A stretch of 64,000 nt of DNA from Neptuniibacter marinus (GTDB taxonomy: Bacteria > Pseudomonadota > Gammaproteobacteria > Pseudomonadales > Balneatricaceae), in NCBI RefSeq assembly GCF_001597725.1, contig NZ_LUTR01000001.1, positions 248,001 to 312,000 of the forward strand, in the 5' to 3' direction. The notes under the pieces were generated by a model. The model ran no database searches. It was given only the letters and a program-made list of their open reading frames with translations, and was not told the DNA's origin. The translations under genes and the position numbers were made by a program. Shown here in pieces: positions 55,264-63,615 of this stretch. Each line of letters opens with the position of its first letter. Positions within the stretch are counted from its first letter, which is position 1.

Positions 55264-56523
55264 TTATAACTTAATCGACATACCATCAGCTAACGAGTGC
55301 CGGTAAGCACGATAACCGGGTACTAATCCAGCTAAAGCTCCAGCCGCGACCACCATACCTACTAGCTGCCATTGCCATAAACTTAAACCTTGTACCGCTA
55401 ATCGTACCCCAAACTGATCCTGAATTAACGGACTGGCATAAAACATTACTAAATAAAGTACACCAATACCCAATAAAACACTCAATAATGTAACCAATAA
55501 TGATTCTAATATAAGTAGTGTCAATATATGTATAGGACGCGCACCTACAGAGCGCAAGATAGCCATTTCTCGGCGGCGTTCATTTAAACTACTTAACAGC
55601 AAGGCTAGCAACCCAAGCACTCCTGAAACAACCACTAAACCAGAAATAGCGAACAGTGTTTTTTCAACGAAGGAAAACATACCCCACAGCTCCTGCAAAG
55701 CAAGTCCTGGTAAAATAGCCATTAACGGCTCATTCCTATACTGATTTATCTTCCGCTGTAGATGAAATGTAGAAAGGCGAGAGTTAAGCCCAAGCATAAA
55801 CGCCGTAATTTGTTTAGGCTTAAGGTTCATTTTAAGCACTTGCTCTGCCGTTACTTTAGAGCCGGGTAATTGCACCCCAGACTGCCAATCAACATGGATA
55901 GCCTCAATCGCCTCCAAAGAAACAATAAGCGTATTATCAACAGGCGTACCTGTAGGTTTTAAAATGCCTACAACATTAAACGGCTTATCATCATGCTTCA
56001 TCAAACTGGCACTCCCCATACCATGGGCGATCACAACGGGAGAGCCTAAGTTATAGCCTAGTTTTTTAGCAACCTCAGCACCAATTACCACATCGAAAAG
56101 CCCTTCAAAGCCTCTACCTTGAGAAAAGGCGAGTGGCTGTTTGGCACCATATCGGTAATGTTCAAAATACGCTGAGGAGGTACCTAAAACCCTAAACCCA
56201 CGATGAGAATCACCTAGTGATAGAGGAATACTCCATTTAACATTGGCATCTTGGCTAATATTTTCATAGCTTTTCCACGTTATATTATTGGTAGCATTCC
56301 CAATATGAAAAACAGAGTACAGTAATAAATTTATCTGCCCACTTCGCGCACCTACGATCAGGTCAGTAGAAGATACAGTCGATGAAAACCCCTCTTTAGC
56401 TTGCTGCCTTATAATGTCTACACCTAGCAGCAACACAACACTCATACTAATAGATAGCAACATCATTAATAGAGTGGCCTTCCTATTTAAAAAGCTTTTC
56501 CACGTTAAATGAAACAAAGTCAT
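55264..56523 (-). CDS. ABC transporter permease (FtsX/MacB type), zinc uptake operon
   Basis: This 419-aa permease has four membrane helices (about 20-38, and three between 285 and 405). A large periplasmic MacB_PCD domain (about 40-270) and the FtsX domain (LASGVLGLLALLLSSLNERRREMAILRSVGARPIHI) follow. Its start overlaps the ATPase stop by four bases. With the ATPase it makes a MacB-like complex in the Zrg-type zinc system. Direct zinc transport by this fold is inferred from the operon. Confidence 0.85.
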   Translation of the reverse strand: MTLFHLTWKSFLNRKATLLMMLLSISMSVVLLLGVDIIRQQAKEGFSSTVSSTDLIVGARSGQINLLLYSVFHIGNATNNITWKSYENISQDANVKWSIPLSLGDSHRGFRVLGTSSAYFEHYRYGAKQPLAFSQGRGFEGLFDVVIGAEVAKKLGYNLGSPVVIAHGMGSASLMKHDDKPFNVVGILKPTGTPVDNTLIVSLEAIEAIHVDWQSGVQLPGSKVTAEQVLKMNLKPKQITAFMLGLNSRLSTFHLQRKINQYRNEPLMAILPGLALQELWGMFSFVEKTLFAISGLVVVSGVLGLLALLLSSLNERRREMAILRSVGARPIHILTLLILESLLVTLLSVLLGIGVLYLVMFYASPLIQDQFGVRLAVQGLSLWQWQLVGMVVAAGALAGLVPGYRAYRHSLADGMSIKL

Positions 56524-57224
56524 AAGCTATATCCTCCATTAGATGAAGGGGTTAGCCTCAATTTCTGCGAAAAGTGATGTTCTAAAGCGCTATCGTGACT
56601 CACAAAAATTAACGTGGAGCCGGATAATTCACATTGAGATAATAACAACGCTAAAAACTGGTCTCGCGCATCTACATCAAGTGCCGATGTAGGTTCATCT
56701 GCAATAATAATCTCCGGCGAACCTAAAATCGCTCTTGCCGCACTCACCCTTTGTTGCTGCCCTACAGAAAGGGCCGCTGCATTTTGTTGATAGAGATGTT
56801 TATCCATCAAACCTAAACGCTTAAGTAACGCCTCAGCCCCCTGCTCTACAGAACCAAACTCATCGATAGCACGTGCTCTTCGCGTAGACGAAAAACGGCA
56901 AGGTAGACAAACATTTTCTAATAAACTCAAAAACGGTAGTAGGTTAAACTGCTGAAAAATAAAACCTATATGGTCAGCTCTAAACTTATCTAACTGGGAC
57001 ATTTTCATGAGGGCATAGTCATGGCCTAAAACTTTGATATCACCATCTTCAGGGGCAAGCACACCACCCAAGATATTAAGCAATGTGCTTTTTCCGCTAC
57101 CCGAGGGGCCTTTTATGAAAACTTTTTCACCGTGATAAAGTTGAAACTTAGGAATGGTTAAGCAGGGTGTGCCATCACCCCACTTAAATAAAAGATCATC
57201 GATAGTTACGGCTAATTTTTTCAT
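56520..57224 (-). CDS. ABC transporter ATPase, zinc uptake operon
   Basis: This protein of about 234 aa uses the ATG at 57224; a TTG at 57236 would lengthen it. It has Walker A GPSGSGKSTL, Q-loop FIFQQFNLLPFLS, signature LSVGQQQRVSAARA and Walker B IIIADEPTSALD followed by the His of SHDSALEHH. Sequence style is that of LolD/MacB ATPases. It pairs with the permease at 55264 in the zrg-type operon. Confidence 0.88.
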   Translation of the reverse strand: MKKLAVTIDDLLFKWGDGTPCLTIPKFQLYHGEKVFIKGPSGSGKSTLLNILGGVLAPEDGDIKVLGHDYALMKMSQLDKFRADHIGFIFQQFNLLPFLSLLENVCLPCRFSSTRRARAIDEFGSVEQGAEALLKRLGLMDKHLYQQNAAALSVGQQQRVSAARAILGSPEIIIADEPTSALDVDARDQFLALLLSQCELSGSTLIFVSHDSALEHHFSQKLRLTPSSNGGYSL

Positions 57225-57251
57225 TTTAAAAACCAAACTCGAGTAATGCCA

Positions 57252-57833
57252 TTAGAATTTAAAGCCTTTAGAGGAAGGAGTTAACTCAAGCTGCTGAGCT
57301 CCCTTATCTGTAATTAGATTCACATGGAGCTTCTCTACTCCTTTAAACGAATCAAACAAACTCAATGTCATATCTGTCAATGCTTCAGGGTTACTACACT
57401 TAAAATGATAAGTCGCTGTAATATCAGCATGCCCTTCGTGATCATGCTCTTCATGATCCGCATGTTCTTCGTGATGGTCATGACCTTCATGTTCCTCGTG
57501 ATCATGATCCCCATGCTCTTCATCCCAAACGACCTCAACATGCTCCGTCAGACAGTTAGCAGAGGCAGAAAGTTTCAAAATGTTATTAGCATTTTTTAAT
57601 AGCTTTAAGGCTTTCTCTTGAGTCGCTTTATCTTCAGCCGACTTTGCTTCGTATTCAAACCCTACGATATTCGCCATTGGCGAGCGAAGCACAGCTTCTA
57701 CATCACCTTGATCTGTTGCGATATTTAACACTGCTTCCCCATGCACATGCGCTTCAAGTGCTGTAGCAATAGGGCTTAACATGCATGAAATTAAAGCACT
57801 ACCTATAGAAATGTAATGGACACGCTGGAACAT
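57252..57833 (-). CDS. DUF2796 zinc-binding periplasmic protein (ZrgA-like)
   Basis: This protein of about 193 aa uses the ATG at 57833, which has a strong GGAGG upstream; earlier in-frame codons are less likely. It has a signal peptide, then LEAHVHGEAVLNIATDQGDVEAVLRSPMANIVGFEY, the DUF2796 start with HVHG. A His/Asp/Glu-rich loop (about residues 108-140, many HDH/HEEH) should bind zinc. It ends with a second strand-rich domain. It is first in the operon, directly behind a Zur box, and resembles ZrgA of Vibrio. Confidence 0.88.
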   Translation of the reverse strand: MFQRVHYISIGSALISCMLSPIATALEAHVHGEAVLNIATDQGDVEAVLRSPMANIVGFEYEAKSAEDKATQEKALKLLKNANNILKLSASANCLTEHVEVVWDEEHGDHDHEEHEGHDHHEEHADHEEHDHEGHADITATYHFKCSNPEALTDMTLSLFDSFKGVEKLHVNLITDKGAQQLELTPSSKGFKF

Positions 57834-57846
57834 GATGCCCTCCAAT

Positions 57847-57870
57847 AAAATGATATAATATAACATTACT
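57847..57870. promoter_or_regulatory. Zur box upstream of the zinc uptake operon
   Basis: ATGATATAATATAACAT (inside 57847-57870) closely matches the known palindromic gammaproteobacterial Zur site (ATGTTATANTATAACAT), with about one mismatch in the left arm. It sits just upstream of the ribosome site of the DUF2796 gene, where repressor binding would block transcription when zinc is plentiful. Confidence 0.75.
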
Positions 57871-57976
57871 ATACAGTTTTACGCCGGCTTATGACAACAA
57901 GCTCAAGCTATCTTGAGGATCAAAGAATAATCGATCGCTGCCAAAAAATAGCTTTAAAGAGGGATAATCCAGCTTC

Positions 57977-59422
57977 TTATGGTTTATCAGCGCTGCATTT
58001 ATCCAATAGAATCTCACCCAACCGTTTAATTGCATTCTTTCGCGACGCATTCCAGTGGTGAGCAAAGCTAATACGTAAACAATTTCGATACTGATCTTGT
58101 GCTGTAAATAAGTTACCTGGAGTGATCACTATACCTTCCCTACGGGCATCCAAATAACAGTTATCTACTTTATAGTGCTCTTCAAGCTCAACCCATAACG
58201 CAAGCCCTCCCTGAGGCTGGCTCACTCTTATCTCGCCAAGTTCACGCCAATATAAAAACAGTAGATCAATCAACTGATCTCGCTGCTCTTTAAGTAAGTA
58301 CTTATATTTACGCAGATGCTTTTCGTAAGAACCATCATCCAAAAAATCAACTAATCCCTGCTGCGTAAAACGGCTTAAGGCAAGCATATTGACCATTTTT
58401 AAAAACATTAAAGAGGATTTCTCTCTACTCGAAACAACCCAACCTAGCCTCAACTCTCTTGAAAGTGATTTAGAGTAAGAGCCACATAAAATGACATTAT
58501 CATTCCGATCCAGCTGTTTTAATGGGGGAAGACGCGCACCAAATGATAGATCCCCATAAATATCATCTTCAACAATAGTAAAGCCAAACTGTTCCGCTAA
58601 TTGAATCAACCGCTTACGTTCAGCATCAGGCATCACTGAGCCTAAAGGCGTTGCAAATGCAGGAGTTACTACACAAGCAGCTATTTTCCATTTAGATAAA
58701 GCCTCAGCTAAAGCATCTATAGAAATACCCTCCGTTGACGTAACGGGGATTTCAAGTACTTGTAAACCAAGGCTTTCTAATAACTGCAGCACCCCATAAA
58801 ACCCGGGGGATTCAACTGCGACTATATCCCCTGCCTGACAACAGGATTGTAATGCTAAAGATAATGCATGCTGGCAACCCGCTGTAATTAAGACATCCGG
58901 CTCATCAAACCTACAACCCAAACGCTGATACCGGTTAGCAATTTGCTGACGTAAATAAAGTGAGCCTGCTGGCTCATCATAGTATTGATGTTCAGCCCCC
59001 CCCTGTTGTCGTAAGGCCCTTGATAAGCAACGATTTAGCTCAGTGATACCTGCAGGACGCTGTGATCGTTTATCAATTTGAGGCGTTATATCAAAAGCAG
59101 CGTTGTGCGTCATGATATCTCTCATCACGTCACTCATATCAATCAGATGAGGTTCCGCTGTGATCTGCATTAAAGAGGGACTTTGTGAGGATATCTTTGC
59201 CTTGGTATTCAGCTGAACCGAGACAAAATAGCCTGACTTTGTTCTTACCTCCACAAGACCTGCAGCTTCTAAGCGCTGGTAAGCATGAATCACTGTGGCT
59301 TTAGAAAGGCCCCTATCCTCACACTGAGCTCGGATAGAGGGCAGCTTAGCGCCCGATGGGAGCAGGCCTAAATGTATGTGTTCAGCGATTTCTTGTTCCA
59401 GTTCTTGATATAGGTATTTCAT
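57977..59422 (-). CDS. MocR/PdxR-type regulator (GntR HTH fused to aminotransferase domain)
   Basis: The 481-aa protein has an N-terminal GntR winged helix (residues 1-70, LPSGAKLPSIRAQCEDRGLSKATVIHAYQRLEAAGLVEVRTKSGYFV). The fold-type I PLP domain has FGFTIVEDDIYGDLSF and the PLP Lys in LCGSYSKSLSRELRLGW. PLP acts as a cofactor for ligand sensing in the family. It is divergent from ccoG with only 106 bp between. Which pathway it controls is not evident. Confidence 0.88.
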   Translation of the reverse strand: MKYLYQELEQEIAEHIHLGLLPSGAKLPSIRAQCEDRGLSKATVIHAYQRLEAAGLVEVRTKSGYFVSVQLNTKAKISSQSPSLMQITAEPHLIDMSDVMRDIMTHNAAFDITPQIDKRSQRPAGITELNRCLSRALRQQGGAEHQYYDEPAGSLYLRQQIANRYQRLGCRFDEPDVLITAGCQHALSLALQSCCQAGDIVAVESPGFYGVLQLLESLGLQVLEIPVTSTEGISIDALAEALSKWKIAACVVTPAFATPLGSVMPDAERKRLIQLAEQFGFTIVEDDIYGDLSFGARLPPLKQLDRNDNVILCGSYSKSLSRELRLGWVVSSREKSSLMFLKMVNMLALSRFTQQGLVDFLDDGSYEKHLRKYKYLLKEQRDQLIDLLFLYWRELGEIRVSQPQGGLALWVELEEHYKVDNCYLDARREGIVITPGNLFTAQDQYRNCLRISFAHHWNASRKNAIKRLGEILLDKCSADKP

Positions 59423-59435
59423 TTAGCCTCCTCAT

Positions 59436-59475
59436 CTGTACCTATTATAAATTATTTTTCTATACCTGTTCCTAT
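59436..59475. promoter_or_regulatory. Candidate MocR operator repeats
   Basis: Direct repeats CTGTACCTAT (59436-59445) and CTATACCTGTTCCTAT (59460-59475) lie between the divergent regulator and ccoG starts. Spaced direct repeats are typical of MocR-family sites. The exact operator cannot be set by eye. Confidence 0.4.
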
Positions 59476-59528
59476 ATTTTAATTTCTGTACATTGTGCAG
59501 CTATCAGTAATTAGAAAAGTGCGTCCTG

Positions 59529-60935
59529 ATGAAACCATCTAGTAGTAATCAAATCCCCTTAACCTCCATTTGTGAATCAGCTCCTCTGCCTGGAAATGGA
59601 AAGTTCCATGTAAAGCTTATTGAAGGCTTCTATCAAAATTTACGACGCTTAACCAGCTGGCCTTTACTGGCTCTATTTTTTACCCTGGCATGGGTACGTA
59701 TAAACGGGCAGCCGCTCATCATGTTCGACTTTGATGCACACCGCATTTTTCTGTTTGGCACTGAACTATCTTGGTATGACCTACCTGCGCTTGCGGGCAT
59801 CATGATTTGCGGGGCCAGTTTGCTATTCTTTATGGCGGTCGGTTGGGGACGTGTTTGGTGCGGATTTGCTTGCCCACAATCAATATGGACTTGGTTATTT
59901 ATTCGTATCGAAGATTTAATTGAGGGCCGTGCTGCAAAACGCTCTCGATCAGATCAGCAATCACTCAATAGCCAAAGGCTCTTTAGGCGGGTTATCAAAC
60001 ATAGTCTTTGGTTAATACTATCCTTTATTACGGCTATTACCTTCTGCGGCTACTTCACACCTATAGATCAATTAATCCAAGATCTGCTTCATTTTGATCT
60101 CTCCCTTTTCGGTCTATCATGGATCATTATTATGTCCCTCTTAACCTACGCTAATGCTGGCTTAGTAAGAGAGAAGGTTTGTTTGCATATGTGCCCCTAT
60201 TCACGTTTTCAAGGGGTTATGTTTGATGAAAAAACTTACACTGTGGCCTACAACCCTGCTCGCGGGGAGCCTAGACAGCACTTAAGAGGCCAAGAAGAAA
60301 ACGCTGGGGACTGCGTAGATTGTGGGATTTGCGTCCAAGTATGCCCTACAGGAATTGATATACGAAATGGCCTTCAAGCCGCTTGTATCGATTGTGCAGC
60401 TTGTATTGATGCCTGTGATTCTGTAATGGTTAAATTAGGTAAAAAAACGGGCCTGATTGACTTTTATTCAGAACAGGCACTCTCAACATCAAACCTTATT
60501 GAGTCTCAGAAAGATAAAACCCGCTCTTTACTAAGACCACGACTACTAGGTTACTTAAGCATCTGTATTGCCACAGCTTGGGGAGTCACTTATACACTAC
60601 AAAATAAGACTGAATTGATCATAGAAATTGCTCGGGATAGAGCTTCACTTTATCAAGTCACTGAAGGGCTAATCTGTAATCACTACCATCTTGAACTCGA
60701 AGCTTTCACTTCTCGCATAAAGCAGATTTCCGTTGCTATTACCGCCCCAAGCTCTTCCATTCCTTTACAACTCATCGGCCCTAATCATCTGAATTTGATC
60801 GATCAAAGTACAACAACACTTTACAAAGTTTGTGCGCCAAATCACATGCTACCAGCGAAAACAGATATTACCTTTATGCTGACATCAGATTCCTTCAGCG
60901 CTTCGAAAAATAGTACATTTTTAGCGCCTAGATAA
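59529..60935 (+). CDS. ccoG: Cytochrome c oxidase accessory protein CcoG (FixG/RdxA)
   Basis: The 468-aa membrane ferredoxin-like protein has helices near 37-55, 87-107, 155-175, 193-210 and 337-357. It contains WCGFACPQSIWTWLFIRIEDLIEG and CLHMCPYSRFQGVMFDE. Two cluster motifs near residue 261 and onwards, CVDCGICVQVCPTG and CIDCAACIDACD, bind 4Fe-4S centres. A C-terminal periplasmic Ig-like domain follows. CcoG takes part in copper delivery during cbb3 oxidase assembly. No cco structural genes are nearby, so it stands apart from its usual operon. Confidence 0.93.
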   Translation: MKPSSSNQIPLTSICESAPLPGNGKFHVKLIEGFYQNLRRLTSWPLLALFFTLAWVRINGQPLIMFDFDAHRIFLFGTELSWYDLPALAGIMICGASLLFFMAVGWGRVWCGFACPQSIWTWLFIRIEDLIEGRAAKRSRSDQQSLNSQRLFRRVIKHSLWLILSFITAITFCGYFTPIDQLIQDLLHFDLSLFGLSWIIIMSLLTYANAGLVREKVCLHMCPYSRFQGVMFDEKTYTVAYNPARGEPRQHLRGQEENAGDCVDCGICVQVCPTGIDIRNGLQAACIDCAACIDACDSVMVKLGKKTGLIDFYSEQALSTSNLIESQKDKTRSLLRPRLLGYLSICIATAWGVTYTLQNKTELIIEIARDRASLYQVTEGLICNHYHLELEAFTSRIKQISVAITAPSSSIPLQLIGPNHLNLIDQSTTTLYKVCAPNHMLPAKTDITFMLTSDSFSASKNSTFLAPR

Positions 60936-61033
60936 TTAGGCCTTACCACTAGGCGAAGAGTTAACAAACATACTAGAGAGACCGATCAAAATTATGATTT
61001 AGCAAATATAAACTAAGAGGAAAACTCGAACGA

Positions 61034-61300
61034 TCAATCTACAAGGCGCAGCTTTTCAGCCCTAGATAACTTTTTGATCGCCGCTTCACGTTGACAGGCT
61101 GATGATTGATCGGGTTGCTCTTCACGCCATACCATCTGAACCGGTCGGCGCACTCGTGTGTATTTAGCCCCTCCCACTAAATCACCATTATGCTGACGTA
61201 AGCGGCGCTCTATATCAGTTGTTACTCCTGTATATAATGTGCCATCAACACATTTCACTATATAGACATACCAACGACTCAGGCCTGTATCCTTAACCAT
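61034..61300 (-). CDS. GIY-YIG nuclease family protein (UPF0213, YhbQ-like)
   Basis: The 88-aa protein has the GIY-YIG core WYVYIVKCVDGTLYTGVTTDIERRLRQHN, with TYTG-type second motif, then Arg in ERRLRQHN and KYTRVRRPVQMVWREEQPDQSSACQREAAIKKLSRAEKLRLV. The short, single-domain form is the UPF0213 family, whose role (possible DNA cleavage) is not certain. Confidence 0.88.
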   Translation of the reverse strand: MVKDTGLSRWYVYIVKCVDGTLYTGVTTDIERRLRQHNGDLVGGAKYTRVRRPVQMVWREEQPDQSSACQREAAIKKLSRAEKLRLVD

Positions 61301-61991
61301 TTATTATCTAATCATCGCATTAAAGTTTCGTAGGATTTTACATGAAAATTGATGCTATCGACCATCTCTCTAACAGTAACTAACCTTAGGATAACAGAAA
61401 ATAAACCGACACAATTTGTGTAAAGGCTTTGAGTCAAAAGCCGCACAACCCACACTAGACAATACTGATCCCTGCTTTATGACAACGCTCCCTGAAATGA
61501 CCTGATGAGCTACCGAAATAGCTTAGATATCTAGATCAAAATCTTATTTACATTTCTAAGCATATAAATATTTTAAAAAGGAATGTAAGGACATACTTTC
61601 CTTAAAAAGGCCGCGTTTTCTAGGGTTAAAAAAGTCAAGATAAAAAATTAAGTCCACACCTATATATAATAGCTACATAGTGTGGATAAAAATCTAAGCC
61701 ATCTTTTATATTCAAACAACAAAAACCATAACCTATTGATTAAAATAAACTTTCTAAAAAGATCAGATAAACACCAAAAAGCTCAATGCCTTATAAAACA
61801 AGGCTTCCAGCAATCTACCCAAAACTTATCCAACAACTTATGCACAGATAAACTGAGTAACTTTAACACCCACTTAGCTGCACTATTACATTCCCATGAA
61901 ATCAAGAGGTTATAACAACTAAATAGTGAGTTAGCTAAACAGAAACGAGTACGGAGCTAAAGGTGAAAATCTATTGAAAATAAATACCGAC
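61301..61991. other. 691-bp AT-rich intergenic region with DnaA-box-like sites
   Basis: No convincing gene is seen; a 77-codon ORF starting GTG at 61682 is Lys/Asn/Leu-rich with no clear ribosome site. A perfect DnaA-type box (TGTGGATAA, complement of TTATCCACA) lies at 61681-61689. Near-matches TTATCCAAC (61826-61834) and TTATGCACA (61839-61847) follow. This could be a regulatory DnaA site or chance in AT-rich DNA; the flanking genes are not those of oriC. Confidence 0.4.
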
Positions 61992-62627
61992 TTAGATATC
62001 AGTTTTATCTTTATACTCACAGAGGTCTTCAATAAGGCAGGCACCGCATTTGGGTTTTCTAGCCACACAAATATAACGGCCATGAAGAATTAGCCAGTGG
62101 TGGGCATCAATCAGGAACTCCTTAGGAATAAAACGCATAAGCTTCTGCTCAACTTCATTAACATTTTTTCCCGGTGCAATTTTAGTGCGGTTAGATACCC
62201 GGAAGATATGCGTATCAACAGCCATCGCAGGCTGCCCAAAAGCAGTATTTAAAACGACATTGGCGGTTTTACGCCCCACACCTGGCAAGGCCTCTAAGGC
62301 TTCACGCGTATCAGGTACAACTGAATCATGTAGCTCCACCAGCATTTTGCAGGTTTTGATTACATTTTCAGCTTTGGTATTAAATAAGCCAATGGTTTTT
62401 ATATATTCCTTTAAGCCATCAACACCTAAGGCATAGATTGCTTCGGGAGTATTGGCAACGGGATACAACTTTCGAGTCGCTTTATTGACCCCAACATCGG
62501 TGGATTGGGCAGACAAAATAACAGCAATCAGCAACTCAAAAGGGGAGCTATACTCTAGCTCAGTGGTGGGATGAGGGTTCTCGTCTCGCCAACGAGAAAA
62601 TATTTCGTATCGCTTTTGTTGGTTCAT
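61992..62627 (-). CDS. nth: Endonuclease III
   Basis: The 211-aa protein has the HhH-GPD fold with YSSPFELLIAVILSAQSTDVGVNKATRKLY. The helix-hairpin-helix ALPGVGRKTANVVLNTAFGQPAMAVDTHIFRVSNR contains the catalytic Lys (RKTAN) and Asp (VDTH). A C-terminal cluster of four Cys (CVARKPKCGACLIEDLCEY) binds 4Fe-4S. It removes oxidised pyrimidines and cuts abasic sites. The length is normal. Confidence 0.97.
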   Translation of the reverse strand: MNQQKRYEIFSRWRDENPHPTTELEYSSPFELLIAVILSAQSTDVGVNKATRKLYPVANTPEAIYALGVDGLKEYIKTIGLFNTKAENVIKTCKMLVELHDSVVPDTREALEALPGVGRKTANVVLNTAFGQPAMAVDTHIFRVSNRTKIAPGKNVNEVEQKLMRFIPKEFLIDAHHWLILHGRYICVARKPKCGACLIEDLCEYKDKTDI

Positions 62628-62652
62628 TATTTGTAATTAGGCATTAAAAATT

Positions 62653-63615
62653 TTATGAGTCAAAAAGAGTAACCTTATTGCGTCCATTTTGTTTGGATTT
62701 ATATAAGGCCTTATCTGCTTGCTCTAACCAAGCAGTAGCACTCTGAACTTCTAGATCAATTTCAGACACGCCTAAACTAATAGAGCAGTTAATCTGATGC
62801 TCACCATATTGCACGCAGAGTGACGCAACATTTTCACGTAACCTTTCCGCAAAGATCATCGCATTGATACCGTTAGTACCAGTGAGGATAGCCCCAAATT
62901 CCTCACCACCATAACGTCCGGCAATATCAGTCTTACGTGCCTGCGCCTGTAAGGCCTGAGATATTACGCGAATAACCTCATCACCCGCCTGATGGCCATA
63001 GGTATCATTCACTTTCTTAAAGTGATCAATATCAAACATAACGAGTGAGCTAACAGACTCTGTTCGGCTATAACGCGCATACTCTTGGTTTAAACACTCT
63101 TCCCAGTACCCACGGTTATATAAACCGGTTAGCCGGTCTTCGCGGCTTAATTTTTTCAGCTTTTTGTTAGCGTCTTCTAATGCAATTTGCCCTGTTGCGG
63201 TATCTGTTACGTCGTAGATCAAAATACCTATATGATCAACATCGCCTGTTGGAGAGGTTAGCGGAATCAAGGTAATATTTTGATACATAAATTTAGAATA
63301 ACCTGTAATAGGACGGTTATTCTTAAAATGAAAAAGATAAGGACGCTGCTCCCACGAAATATAAGCGGGATTTCTTAATAAAAAAACTGACTCGAGTTTC
63401 TGATTTAACCAATTCGCTGGCAATTCTGGAAACCTTTTGAAAAGGTTTTCACCTGCAACATTTTGAGCTGGGATACCTGAATGGTTTGCCATAAAGCCAT
63501 TCCACAATTTAATGCAGGCTTGACGATCAATAACAACTAAACCTACCTCCAAATTCTGGATTAAACCTAAAGTCCAGTGCAGATCGTCAATCTCATTTAA
63601 GGCGGTCCCATTCAT
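62653..63615 (-). CDS. PAS-GGDEF diguanylate cyclase
   Basis: The 320-aa soluble protein has a PAS domain (about 14-145, LVVIDRQACIKLWNGFMANHSG). The GGDEF domain starts KKLSREDRLTGLYNRGYWEECL, followed by inhibitory-site RKTD and intact GGEEF (GRYGGEEFGAIL near residue 235). It should make c-di-GMP. The start codon overlaps the stop of the CheC-like gene by four bases, so the two are translationally coupled. Confidence 0.92.
   Translation of the reverse strand: MNGTALNEIDDLHWTLGLIQNLEVGLVVIDRQACIKLWNGFMANHSGIPAQNVAGENLFKRFPELPANWLNQKLESVFLLRNPAYISWEQRPYLFHFKNNRPITGYSKFMYQNITLIPLTSPTGDVDHIGILIYDVTDTATGQIALEDANKKLKKLSREDRLTGLYNRGYWEECLNQEYARYSRTESVSSLVMFDIDHFKKVNDTYGHQAGDEVIRVISQALQAQARKTDIAGRYGGEEFGAILTGTNGINAMIFAERLRENVASLCVQYGEHQINCSISLGVSEIDLEVQSATAWLEQADKALYKSKQNGRNKVTLFDS

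Noticed and set aside
61682-61915. 77-codon ORF starting GTG
   Set aside because: The start overlaps a DnaA-type box, no ribosome site is visible and the composition is that of AT-rich noncoding DNA. It cannot be excluded but is not supported.
61301-61991. Chromosomal replication origin
   Set aside because: Only one perfect DnaA box, and dnaA, dnaN, gidA or parAB genes are absent nearby.
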